A stretch of DNA of 64,000 nucleotides, from assembly GCA_000995965.1 (NCBI GenBank), contig LBYD01000001.1:186001-250000 (forward strand), in the 5' to 3' direction. Within the stretch, counting starts at the first letter, position 1. Each line of letters opens with the position of its first letter. This document shows positions 56,883-63,803 of the stretch, piece after piece. The notes under the pieces are model-generated. The model made no database searches and was not told the origin of the DNA. It saw only the letters and a list, made by a program, of their open reading frames with translations. The translations under genes and the position numbers were made by a program. This stretch comes from Candidatus Moranbacteria bacterium GW2011_GWC2_40_12. GTDB taxonomy: Bacteria; Patescibacteria; Paceibacteria; Moranbacterales; UBA11712.

Positions 56883-58253
56883 CTACCGGGTTCCCCAGCC
56901 GCGGTCTTGAATTCTTATCGCCGCGTAAATAAGAAGGGGCGCCAGCACAAAAAAATTGAGCAGCGACCAAAGAAAAAGATATGGCCAATAAGTTTTCCTT
57001 TTTTCCAAAATAAGGCAATATAGGGCGAAGAGGGAGGTCACCAGCAGAACGCCCAGAATATAAAAATATGGCATTTCTGACTGAAAAACAGGCAGATAGA
57101 TGAGGGCCCGCAAAGCCATAAAGGGGGTGACGAGAGATATAATTATCAAAGGGAGAAAATAAAAGAGGGCCACAAAAGGCTGTTTTTTGAATATAAACCG
57201 GCTTGTGATGATCGCGTTCACTATCCAGGATTTTTTCCAGCGCAGCTGCTGTTTCATCAGTTGCTTCACCTTCTCCGGAACAATCGTGTAGGCCTGAACC
57301 TCATCCGTATAGATGGTTTTCGAACCGCTTTTCAGGATCCAGCTTGTCAGCGACCGGTCATCGCCCCAAGTGGCCGGCAAACCCAGAAATTTTTCGTTGG
57401 TCCATCTGTCAAGGATGGGAAGCACCAAATCCTTCCGATATGCCGAGGAACAGCCGCTGCAGCAAAAAACGGAGAGAAAGGTGGACTCGGCCGCTTTCAG
57501 AATCCGAAAAGACATGAAGTAGTAGGCCGCCTGCATTTTCGTAAGAATATTTTTTTCGGAGTTCTGCGGATCGGCGTGAGCGCAAACCGCTCCTATCTCC
57601 GGCTCCGCGAAAGGAACCAGAAGGTGATAAAATGACCCGGGATCGATGAAACTGTCGCTGTCGAGCTGAACGACAATTTCTCCTTTCGCCTGACGGAAAC
57701 CCTCAGCCATTGCGTGCCGCTTTCCGCGATTGATTTTCCAGTCAATTATTTTCATGCTCGGAATGCTTGCCTCAAGGCCCCGCAGCACGTCTATGGTCTT
57801 GTCTGTGCTGCCGTCGTTTATGACAATGATTTCCGTTTTTTCGCGGGGATAATCAGCCTCGAAGCATTTTCGAACGGTATTGGCGATATCCTTTTCCTCA
57901 TTCTTGCAAGGAATGACAAAGGTGACAAAGGGCTGATAAATGCCTTTCAGGACGGCGTCGATATTTTCCCGGCTTGCAACGCGGGAAAACGAAGCTTCAT
58001 AAAATATCGCTCCGACGAGCCGCGACAGGGCGAAAGAACTGACAAAAATTGTATAGATGAAGAGCGTTGGCTCGATACGAAAATCTGGAGAGGTTTTGGA
58101 TTTTACCAGTGTCAGGAGAAAGAGAAAAACAATTCCAGCGGCAACAATGAGTATCTGGCCAAATTTTTCCCTGAATTTCAGAATGCCAAAAGCAAACCAT
58201 TGGGAGGTCTTTCCGAAGTTGTTCAGAGCCGTGCCTCTAAGAATTCTGTTCAT
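56883..58253 (-). CDS. Processive family 2 glycosyltransferase (PgaC/hyaluronan-synthase-like)
   Basis: A 456-residue membrane synthase. Two N-terminal helices (about 30-52, 63-85) precede the GT2 domain: VTFVIPCKNEEKDIANTVRKCFEADYP, VINDGSTDKTIDVL, VVQLDSDSFIDPGSF (DxD-type), WGDDRSLTSWIL and QQLRWKKSW (the QxxRW motif of processive enzymes). About four more helices follow. PgaC/IcaA and hyaluronan synthase have this design. The two polysaccharide deacetylases on each side argue for a poly-N-acetylglucosamine-like product that is partly deacetylated; this is inferred. Confidence 0.88.
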   Translation of the reverse strand: MNRILRGTALNNFGKTSQWFAFGILKFREKFGQILIVAAGIVFLFLLTLVKSKTSPDFRIEPTLFIYTIFVSSFALSRLVGAIFYEASFSRVASRENIDAVLKGIYQPFVTFVIPCKNEEKDIANTVRKCFEADYPREKTEIIVINDGSTDKTIDVLRGLEASIPSMKIIDWKINRGKRHAMAEGFRQAKGEIVVQLDSDSFIDPGSFYHLLVPFAEPEIGAVCAHADPQNSEKNILTKMQAAYYFMSFRILKAAESTFLSVFCCSGCSSAYRKDLVLPILDRWTNEKFLGLPATWGDDRSLTSWILKSGSKTIYTDEVQAYTIVPEKVKQLMKQQLRWKKSWIVNAIITSRFIFKKQPFVALFYFLPLIIISLVTPFMALRALIYLPVFQSEMPYFYILGVLLVTSLFALYCLILEKRKTYWPYLFLWSLLNFFVLAPLLIYAAIRIQDRGWGTR

Positions 58254-58291
58254 TGCGATTGTTTAATTTTTGGATTTAGCTCAAGCAGAAA

Positions 58292-59077
58292 TTATCTCGC
58301 GCTGTTCATGGCCGACACCCCTTCACCTACCGTAACAACCTCGAGATCCCCTTTCCGCACATATTCGTCCACGTACTCCAAAATTTCATTGAGTTGCGCC
58401 GAGTTGAACTGCCCTTTCTTCGGCTTGCCGTTCACGACCCGGTGCGTGAGGAACACCAGCCATTTGTTTTCTTCCGCCGCGCGATCAATGTGGCTCTTGA
58501 CATCCTCCAGCTTGATCGGCCTTTTGAGGTTTATTGCTTCAATGCCAAAAGTATCGAAATCTTCCCTGCTGTTCAGATGATCTTTTTTCGGCCAGGCCCA
58601 TCTGACGGATGTGAAGCCGAATTCTTTCACGACAGCCAATAATTTTTTGTTCATTTTCCCGTAGGGAGGCGCGAAAGACTTGATCTTTTCCGTGTTTATT
58701 CCATTTTTGGCAAAAGCCGCCATCGAACGCCTGAAATCCTTTCGAATCTTCTTCTTGCTGAATTTCTTCAGGGTCAGATAGTCATGATTCGCCGTGTGAT
58801 TTCCAATTTCCCACCCTTCGCGTTCAAGTGTCCGCAACTCCGACCAAGTCAGATGATTTCTGATGTTCATCCAGTCGGTCGTGATATAGAGCGTCGCCCG
58901 ATATCGAAAGCGGTCTATAATCGGATAAACAATGTCATATGTTGTGTCCTCTCCGTCGTCAATGGTGAAGCTGACCATTCCTTTCTGGGAGGCGACAGCC
59001 CTTTCCGGGTTTCCGAAAAAAACCGATCCCAAAATCAGCATGATTCCTACAAATAATACGTTTCTTGTCGCGTTCAT
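58292..59077 (-). CDS. Exported polysaccharide deacetylase
   Basis: From the ATG at 59077 the protein has 261 residues and a signal peptide (MNATRNVLFVGIMLILGSVFFGNPERAVA). The NodB motifs are VSFTIDDGEDTTYDIV, IGNHTANHDYLTL with the HxxxxH metal ligands, and FAPPYGKMNKKLL. It would remove acetyl groups from an N-acetylhexosamine polymer outside the cell. It lies 38 bases upstream of the GT2 synthase, so the order is deacetylase-synthase-deacetylase in one direction. Confidence 0.9.
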   Translation of the reverse strand: MNATRNVLFVGIMLILGSVFFGNPERAVASQKGMVSFTIDDGEDTTYDIVYPIIDRFRYRATLYITTDWMNIRNHLTWSELRTLEREGWEIGNHTANHDYLTLKKFSKKKIRKDFRRSMAAFAKNGINTEKIKSFAPPYGKMNKKLLAVVKEFGFTSVRWAWPKKDHLNSREDFDTFGIEAINLKRPIKLEDVKSHIDRAAEENKWLVFLTHRVVNGKPKKGQFNSAQLNEILEYVDEYVRKGDLEVVTVGEGVSAMNSAR

Positions 59078-59180
59078 TATTCTTAAATTAATTTTTAGAA
59101 TATATACGAAACTTATAATTTGACTTCTTCCCAAACTTCATCCGCTTTTTCAGCTTACTGATGAAATAAACGAACATAAC

Positions 59181-59209
59181 AGCATAGCAAAACTTGAGTT
59201 TTTTGTCAA
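59181..59209 (-). promoter_or_regulatory. Promoter of the deacetylase-synthase-deacetylase unit
   Basis: Minus strand TTGACA (59209-59204), 17-base spacer, TATGCT (59186-59181). Upstream at 59252-59269 is the perfect palindrome TTGCTTTATATAAAGCAA. Confidence 0.75.
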
Positions 59210-59251
59210 GACAAATGCTTTTTTTGCATAATCAGGCCCTTTTTTGTTTTA

Positions 59252-59269
59252 TTGCTTTATATAAAGCAA
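59252..59269. repeat. 18-bp perfect palindrome TTGCTTTATATAAAGCAA
   Basis: It lies 43 bases upstream of the -35 of the deacetylase promoter. A shorter version (GCTTTATATAAGC) is 10 bases upstream of the -35 of the beta-barrel gene at 3961-3976, so it may be a shared regulatory site. The rest of 59135-59342 is A/T-rich and shows no gene. Confidence 0.5.
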
Positions 59270-59342
59270 ATATATTCAAAGCCACGATTCCTCATTTTGC
59301 GGGACTATTTTTCTGATATTTCGTATTTCGAAAAAGTTTGGC

Positions 59343-59368
59343 AAAAAAAAGAGACCCCTGAGTCTCTT
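59343..59368 (-). terminator. Terminator of the two-gene exported-protein operon
   Basis: Minus strand AAGAGAC-TCAGGG-GTCTCTT followed by T residues to a total of eight. Perfect 7-bp stem. Confidence 0.85.
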
Positions 59369-59433
59369 ATCTATCCCCTTCCTCCTTTTTGGATAGAATT
59401 TATTTAGACTGGGGTCTCAAGGGCCGCAGGTGG

Positions 59434-60177
59434 CTAGTACCTGTCTCTGCCTTTTCCGCCGGGGGAGCATCCTCCGCCGCCGCCATGGCCACCATGGTCT
59501 TTGTGCCCTTTTTCGGGCCCTTTGTTGAATGTGACCCCGAAGTCCTTAACCACGGGGTTTGCCGAATTGTTGATTTCGGCATTGGATCTGGAATCACCTC
59601 CATACCCAGTTCCAGTTCCGGTGGCACTAACTGGGCCGCTGCCGGCGCCAGAAGCTGTGACCTGCGTAGTTTCGTTGAAGACATCAGGCCTCAACGCTCC
59701 GAAGGCCTTGAACCAGGAGAAGCCGTAGATAGCCGCTGACCCCCAATCCCGAACCAGTCGGATCACCTCGGCCATAATCTTCGGCCCAGGCGCCGAAGTC
59801 TTGTGATCGAACTTGTGAAAAATTTCTACTACGTACTCGAACCTCACCTTGCCCGGAGCCCAAATCAGGAACTGCTCCCAGCCCTGCTTTACTTGCTCAA
59901 CTTGCTCGGGCAGGGGACATTTTCCTGTCTGATTATACCACTCGAGCTTGATGATTTTTTCCACCTGTTCGGTGGAGGGCTTCAGCTGGATCAACGCCTG
60001 GAAGCCCTGGACAGCCCCATCATGCCAAGTAGGGCTATAGATGTGAATAGCCGACTTAACATACACTCCGGGAGCCAGGTCGATGGTCTCAATGGAAATG
60101 CCTTTTTCCTCCCCATAGGAAAACAAGGGGGTAAATAGGATCATAATCGCGCAAAGCAGAGAAATCAAACTTTTCAT
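59434..60177 (-). CDS. Exported protein with Gly/His-rich C-terminus
   Basis: A 247-residue protein with a signal peptide (MKSLISLLCAIMILFTPLFSYGE). The central part (about 25-165) is a folded domain with two cysteines; the last 80 residues are low-complexity: SGAGSGPVSATGTGTGYGGDS, then GHKDHGGHGGGGG...KGRDRY. The His/Gly tail could bind metal. No family is recognised. Its ATG overlaps the stop of the upstream gene by four bases (ATGA), giving translational coupling. The window has no other similar protein. Confidence 0.65.
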   Translation of the reverse strand: MKSLISLLCAIMILFTPLFSYGEEKGISIETIDLAPGVYVKSAIHIYSPTWHDGAVQGFQALIQLKPSTEQVEKIIKLEWYNQTGKCPLPEQVEQVKQGWEQFLIWAPGKVRFEYVVEIFHKFDHKTSAPGPKIMAEVIRLVRDWGSAAIYGFSWFKAFGALRPDVFNETTQVTASGAGSGPVSATGTGTGYGGDSRSNAEINNSANPVVKDFGVTFNKGPEKGHKDHGGHGGGGGCSPGGKGRDRY

Positions 60178-61259
60178 GATACACCTCTCTTTTCCACCTT
60201 AGTGGGGATAAATTCTTTCATGCCCTCGGGACAGGATCCCAAAGAGCCAAACACAGGGTGAACGAACATCCGCCCTGATTTGCTCCGGCCAAAAAACAAG
60301 ATCTCTTGAACAGGTTTCTCCGCATACTCGATATTACCAGTGTGCGGGTCAACCCTGGTTAATTGCGTCCCCGTATCGACCCATTGGCCGCACGGAGATT
60401 TCTGCGGATATTGGTAGTATCCTCTTTCCACCTGATAGGCGGATTTAAACTCTCTGTCTGAGGCGTTTGCCGCCGGAGGCGCTGGAGTTGTCAAAGCTCT
60501 TGGCATAGCCCTAGGTTCAGGAAGCTTAGGCAGTTGTGGTAACGCCCGAGGCTCTGGCGGCATGGGTGGAGCCGGCGGGAAAGGAATGACCCTTGCCATA
60601 TCTGGAGCCGGTGGCTTCGATGCCGCCGGCGGGATTTTGGGGAAAGTCGGGGTCTGCATAGACTTGTCAAACAGCTCATAATCATTTTGGAGTGAGACGC
60701 GTTTTTTGAAGCGTTTTTTGACTCGTTTTTTTAACTTTGTCGGTTTGGCCGGCTGGGTCGCTTGCGCGGGTGCCGGAGGCGGCGAAATTGCCGCGAGATT
60801 GGGTATGACCACGGGTTTGGTGTAATTCCACTCACCCGTAAAGATCCACCTGGCGCCTTGACCTAGTCTCGTCCAAAAAGATGGAGACTGAACCGGCTTG
60901 AAGGCCGTACCCGTCATGGGCGCTTTGGCCGCAGCTGAAATAATAATTTTGGTGGCTTTTTTGCTTTTGCTTGGCTGCTTTTTTGAAAGCTTTTTTTCCT
61001 TCGCCGAAGCGCTCGCTTTCGGCAAACGGACTTTTTTTGCCACAACGGCCTTTTTTGCCGGGGTGGCCCAGGTCAGGGAAACACCTTCTCCCTTTTTAAC
61101 CCAACCGACGGAGTCAATTACCTGTCCGTCAGTACCGGTAGTCAGATAGGGTATACCCCCTATCATGTGCTTCCGGACCTTGGCATCCGCGCTGTTCGCA
61201 AAAATGGAAATTATCGCGACAACTGCCAAAGCCAGCAAGAAAAATGACTTTCTGGCCAT
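60174..61259 (-). CDS. Exported Pro- and Lys-rich protein
   Basis: A 361-residue protein with a signal peptide (MARKSFFLLALAVVAIISIFANSADA). It starts with a small segment VRKHMIGGIPYLTTGTDGQVID, then a long Lys/Ala- and Pro-rich disordered region (about 65-270, including KKRVKKRFKKR and PPAPPMPPEPRALPQLPKLPEPRAMPRAL), and ends in a compact domain with two cysteines (SPCGQWVDTGTQLTRVDPHTGNIEYAEK ... GSCPEGMKEFIP). This looks like a cell-wall-spanning stalk with a globular end. Function unknown. It heads a two-gene operon behind a leader of about 370 bases. Confidence 0.65.
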   Translation of the reverse strand: MARKSFFLLALAVVAIISIFANSADAKVRKHMIGGIPYLTTGTDGQVIDSVGWVKKGEGVSLTWATPAKKAVVAKKVRLPKASASAKEKKLSKKQPSKSKKATKIIISAAAKAPMTGTAFKPVQSPSFWTRLGQGARWIFTGEWNYTKPVVIPNLAAISPPPAPAQATQPAKPTKLKKRVKKRFKKRVSLQNDYELFDKSMQTPTFPKIPPAASKPPAPDMARVIPFPPAPPMPPEPRALPQLPKLPEPRAMPRALTTPAPPAANASDREFKSAYQVERGYYQYPQKSPCGQWVDTGTQLTRVDPHTGNIEYAEKPVQEILFFGRSKSGRMFVHPVFGSLGSCPEGMKEFIPTKVEKRGVS

Positions 61260-61631
61260 TTTTTTCCTCCGTATTTTTTATCTTTCCTTAGCAAAGCGAA
61301 GCATTTTTTTTCCAGTTCTGCCGGGGATAGACTTCATCAACACTGGCGCCTCTGCCGATGCTTTTGCTTTGCTCTATAGATTATTTGAGGCGAACACCTT
61401 GCGGCGCGCCATGTTTTCTCTTGACTCAATTGTCAAGGAGCTTTCCCCTGTTTCCAAGGGTTGGTTTTTCCAAAGCAGTTTTGAAAAAATCAACTTTCGG
61501 CAACAAATTCGATAGGGGAAATCAATATTTCAGGTTGTTTCCCGTGAGATATCGTCAAGATTATTTGCTTTATAAATGCAATAATTTTGGCTATCTTCTT
61601 CTATATTTTTGAATTAAAATATTAACAGGTT
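61260..61631 (-). promoter_or_regulatory. Long 5' leader of the exported-protein operon
   Basis: About 370 bases between the promoter and the ATG at 61259 with no reading frame above 13 codons. Small stems are visible: CTTGAC-AATTGA-GTCAAG at 61420-61437, CCCTTGG...CCAAGGG-like pairing around 61446-61462, and the palindrome GGCGCGCC at 61403-61410. I recognise no known riboswitch. AGGAGG lies just before the start codon. Confidence 0.45.
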
Positions 61632-61660
61632 AGTATACACCTATAATAATACTTTGTCAA
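61632..61660 (-). promoter_or_regulatory. Promoter of the exported-protein operon
   Basis: Minus strand TTGACA (61660-61655), 17-base spacer, TATACT (61637-61632). It begins just after the end of the DUF4012 gene. Confidence 0.8.
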
Positions 61661-61687
61661 GTGCAGTTGAGGTAGGGCCTTTCGAGG

Positions 61688-63058
61688 CTAAAAAATCATA
61701 TCGCTTGTCAATTTTCCGCCTGTTTCGCCGCTCGTTCCATCTGCTCTGCGGACTTTGGCAGAAAAATCAACTTCGCCCGATCCGGATTGCTTCTGGACAA
61801 GCAGTTTGTAGTCTTCACGTGAGATATCTTCAGGAAGATTATATTTCAAAGTAATCGTTTTCGTCCCGCCCACCGGAACGAACACCTTCATTCCGAAAAC
61901 CTTTTTCCCGAATTCCTGGGAAAAAACAACATCACCCTCCGGCCCGGATGATTCCTCAAGAAAAGAATTTTTGGGGACATAGACGCGGAGCCAGTCGCGA
62001 TAGTCAGCCGTCATCCAATCTTTGGACCGGCATGTATGTTCATAGGTTATATTGAGTACCGCCTGGGGATTTTCACCTCCCATATCAGCGCTATAATCAA
62101 TTTTTCGCCGCATGCAAATATCGCTTTTGAGCGCATTCATGTTCGCGTCAACGACCATAAGATAATCTCCGTCAAATTCCTTCACTCTTCCGCCCCAGTT
62201 CATTTCATCAATTTCTTTCTGCAGCTGTTCGTCTTTGAAAAAAAACTGGATATCTTTTCTTTTGAGATGGCTTTCCATTCTTTTTCCAAGTTCCAGATTC
62301 TCGGAAATCGAAAATTTGTGGACTTTTTCAATGAGAACATCAGCCAGCTCGCCAAGTATGTTTTTTCGCTCTCCTTTGGCAATTCCCTGTTCCAAGAATC
62401 CCTTTTCCACCTGATATTCAAGCTGAAGAATAGCCGTCTGGTCGCTATATTGCCCCGGATAATCGTTGATTTTCACCGGCCCGGTGATCGCCAGAATGGA
62501 ATTCAAAATATCAGTATTCACCGCGATAACGCCGTCAAAATTTTCCCCTCCCTCGCCGAACTTATAGAAATACTCCGCTTTTTCGGCGTTCACTTTGAAA
62601 TCCGGCGACCAGTTCGAATCGCGCATTTTCCAGGCTTTGATGCCGAGTATATCAGAAAAAGGAACCGGCGGAGTTTCTGTCAACGGAATGCGCTGGTCAA
62701 AAATTCCTGTATCGTGAACGTCAAGGCCGGAAATTTTGCCATTTTTTGTTTTCACGATTCCGAAAGAGCCTATGAAACCGCCTCCCGGGCGAAGTTCCAT
62801 GTCATTTTGAAAAAGGACGAGAAAAGTTTTCTCGCCGGAAAATCCTCCCATTTTATCGTATATATTCGCCAAAACCGCAAGTTCATTTTTCCGTTCGGGT
62901 CCAACAGGCAAAATATTCGTGAGGGGTTTCAGGTTTTCGATGTTCCGGTTTTGGATTTGGAGAAAAATATACCAGCCAAAAAGCGCCAGCGCGGCCACGA
63001 GCCAGAAAATAATCCAGAATTTCCAGGTATATTTTCGACGAATTTTCGGATGATTCAT
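61688..63058 (-). CDS. DUF4012-type membrane-anchored protein
   Basis: A 456-residue protein with a transmembrane helix near the N-terminus (about 14-33) and a large extracellular region. FLVLFQNDMELRPGGGFIGSFGIVKTKNGKI is the DUF4012 signature; VDANMNALKSDICMRRKIDYSADMG and the C-terminal beta-rich part (VFVPVGGTKTITLKYNLPEDI) follow. The family is common in Patescibacteria and Actinobacteria near surface-polysaccharide genes; its activity is not known. The start lies 8 bases after a -10 box, so the mRNA is probably leaderless. Confidence 0.9.
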   Translation of the reverse strand: MNHPKIRRKYTWKFWIIFWLVAALALFGWYIFLQIQNRNIENLKPLTNILPVGPERKNELAVLANIYDKMGGFSGEKTFLVLFQNDMELRPGGGFIGSFGIVKTKNGKISGLDVHDTGIFDQRIPLTETPPVPFSDILGIKAWKMRDSNWSPDFKVNAEKAEYFYKFGEGGENFDGVIAVNTDILNSILAITGPVKINDYPGQYSDQTAILQLEYQVEKGFLEQGIAKGERKNILGELADVLIEKVHKFSISENLELGKRMESHLKRKDIQFFFKDEQLQKEIDEMNWGGRVKEFDGDYLMVVDANMNALKSDICMRRKIDYSADMGGENPQAVLNITYEHTCRSKDWMTADYRDWLRVYVPKNSFLEESSGPEGDVVFSQEFGKKVFGMKVFVPVGGTKTITLKYNLPEDISREDYKLLVQKQSGSGEVDFSAKVRRADGTSGETGGKLTSDMIF

Positions 63059-63066
63059 AACAGCTT

Positions 63067-63094
63067 AATTTAGCAGATTCAAGGCGCTTGTCAA
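63067..63094 (-). promoter_or_regulatory. DUF4012 promoter, leaderless type
   Basis: Minus strand TTGACA (63094-63089), 16-base spacer, TAAATT (63072-63067), eight bases, then ATG. Its -35 bases are shared with the opposite promoter. Confidence 0.65.
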
Positions 63095-63116
63095 CTTTTT
63101 GGGGATAGATTATAAT
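63088..63116 (+). promoter_or_regulatory. Promoter of the heptad-repeat protein, sharing -35 bases with the DUF4012 promoter
   Basis: TTGTCA (63088-63093), 17-base spacer, TATAAT (63111-63116). The ATG at 63118 is too close to be transcribed, so translation should start at 63145. Confidence 0.75.
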
Positions 63117-63144
63117 TATGTCACGCTCAAATAATTTTAAGCTT

Positions 63145-63543
63145 ATGGACACTCAAAAGCTTCTAGAAGCAATAAAAAAAGAAAATAGAAAAACGAAAGA
63201 TGAAACAGTGAAAGAGCTGAAAGGATATGTCGGAGAAGAAATCGATAAACTGGCCACAATGACCCAAAAAGGATTTCTGGAAGTGGGTGGAAGAATGGAT
63301 AAACTCGATGGCAGAATGGATGGGTTGGATGGCAGAATGGATGGGCTGGAGGGTGGCATGGGAGAATTGAAAGTCGGAATGAAAAACCTGCACAAACGAA
63401 TGAATGTTTTGGAGGATAATCAGGAAGAAATCAAAACAAAGCTTGACGGCCTCGCTTATCGCTTTGAATTGGAAGAATTGAGAGTCCAGCACTCGAGGCG
63501 CTTGCGGGCTTTGGAGCTTAAAGTTGGCATCAAGCCGGCATAA
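63145..63543 (+). CDS. Coiled-coil heptad-repeat protein
   Basis: A 132-residue protein from the ATG at 63145; the ATG at 63118 lies only one base after the -10 box. It is a continuous coiled coil by eye, with near-perfect 7-residue repeats GRMDKLD, GRMDGLD, GRMDGLE, GGMGELK in the middle encoded by 21-base tandem DNA repeats (63287-63358). The ends are Lys/Glu-rich. Proteins of this kind are frequent in Patescibacteria; function unknown. A hairpin terminator follows. Confidence 0.75.
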   Translation: MDTQKLLEAIKKENRKTKDETVKELKGYVGEEIDKLATMTQKGFLEVGGRMDKLDGRMDGLDGRMDGLEGGMGELKVGMKNLHKRMNVLEDNQEEIKTKLDGLAYRFELEELRVQHSRRLRALELKVGIKPA

Positions 63544-63587
63544 AAGATAAACACAATACTCAATACTAAATATACTGTACTAAAAAT

Positions 63588-63607
63588 GGCTTTCTTAAGC
63601 CTTTTTT
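63588..63607 (+). terminator. Terminator of the heptad-repeat protein gene
   Basis: GGCTT-TCTT-AAGCC followed by six T residues. Confidence 0.8.
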
Positions 63608-63619
63608 GTTTATTTCGAC

Positions 63620-63648
63620 TTGACAAAGACGTACCAGCCTGCTATGCT
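63620..63648 (+). promoter_or_regulatory. Promoter of the right-end small ORF
   Basis: TTGACA (63620-63625), 17-base spacer, TATGCT (63643-63648). The leader carries TCGCA-ATG-TGCGA at 63661-63673. Confidence 0.75.
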
Positions 63649-63716
63649 AGACACACAAAATCGCAATGTGCGATAGGAAAAGTATTATTACCAACCAAAA
63701 GAGAAGGAGATTCGCC

Positions 63717-63803
63717 ATGCCCGACGTTTTTTTGAGTACCTGCGGCCAGTGCCACTTTTTCGAATGCAACGCCAATATCGGCGCCCAGGGCCCCATCACC
63801 TGA
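63717..63803 (+). CDS. Very small cysteine-rich protein
   Basis: A 28-residue frame, MPDVFLSTCGQCHFFECNAN followed by IGAQGPIT and TGA. GAGAAGGAGA lies 7 bases upstream of the ATG, and a near-consensus promoter precedes it, so expression is likely. The CxxC...C pattern could bind a metal. I do not recognise it. The region after it is very G/C-rich with an open frame in another register (63736-63977), so a frameshifted longer gene is possible but unproven. Confidence 0.45.
   Translation: MPDVFLSTCGQCHFFECNANIGAQGPIT

Noticed and set aside
62036..63073. 345-codon plus-strand frame opposite the DUF4012 gene
   Set aside because: Antisense shadow of a clearly recognised protein; no start signal.
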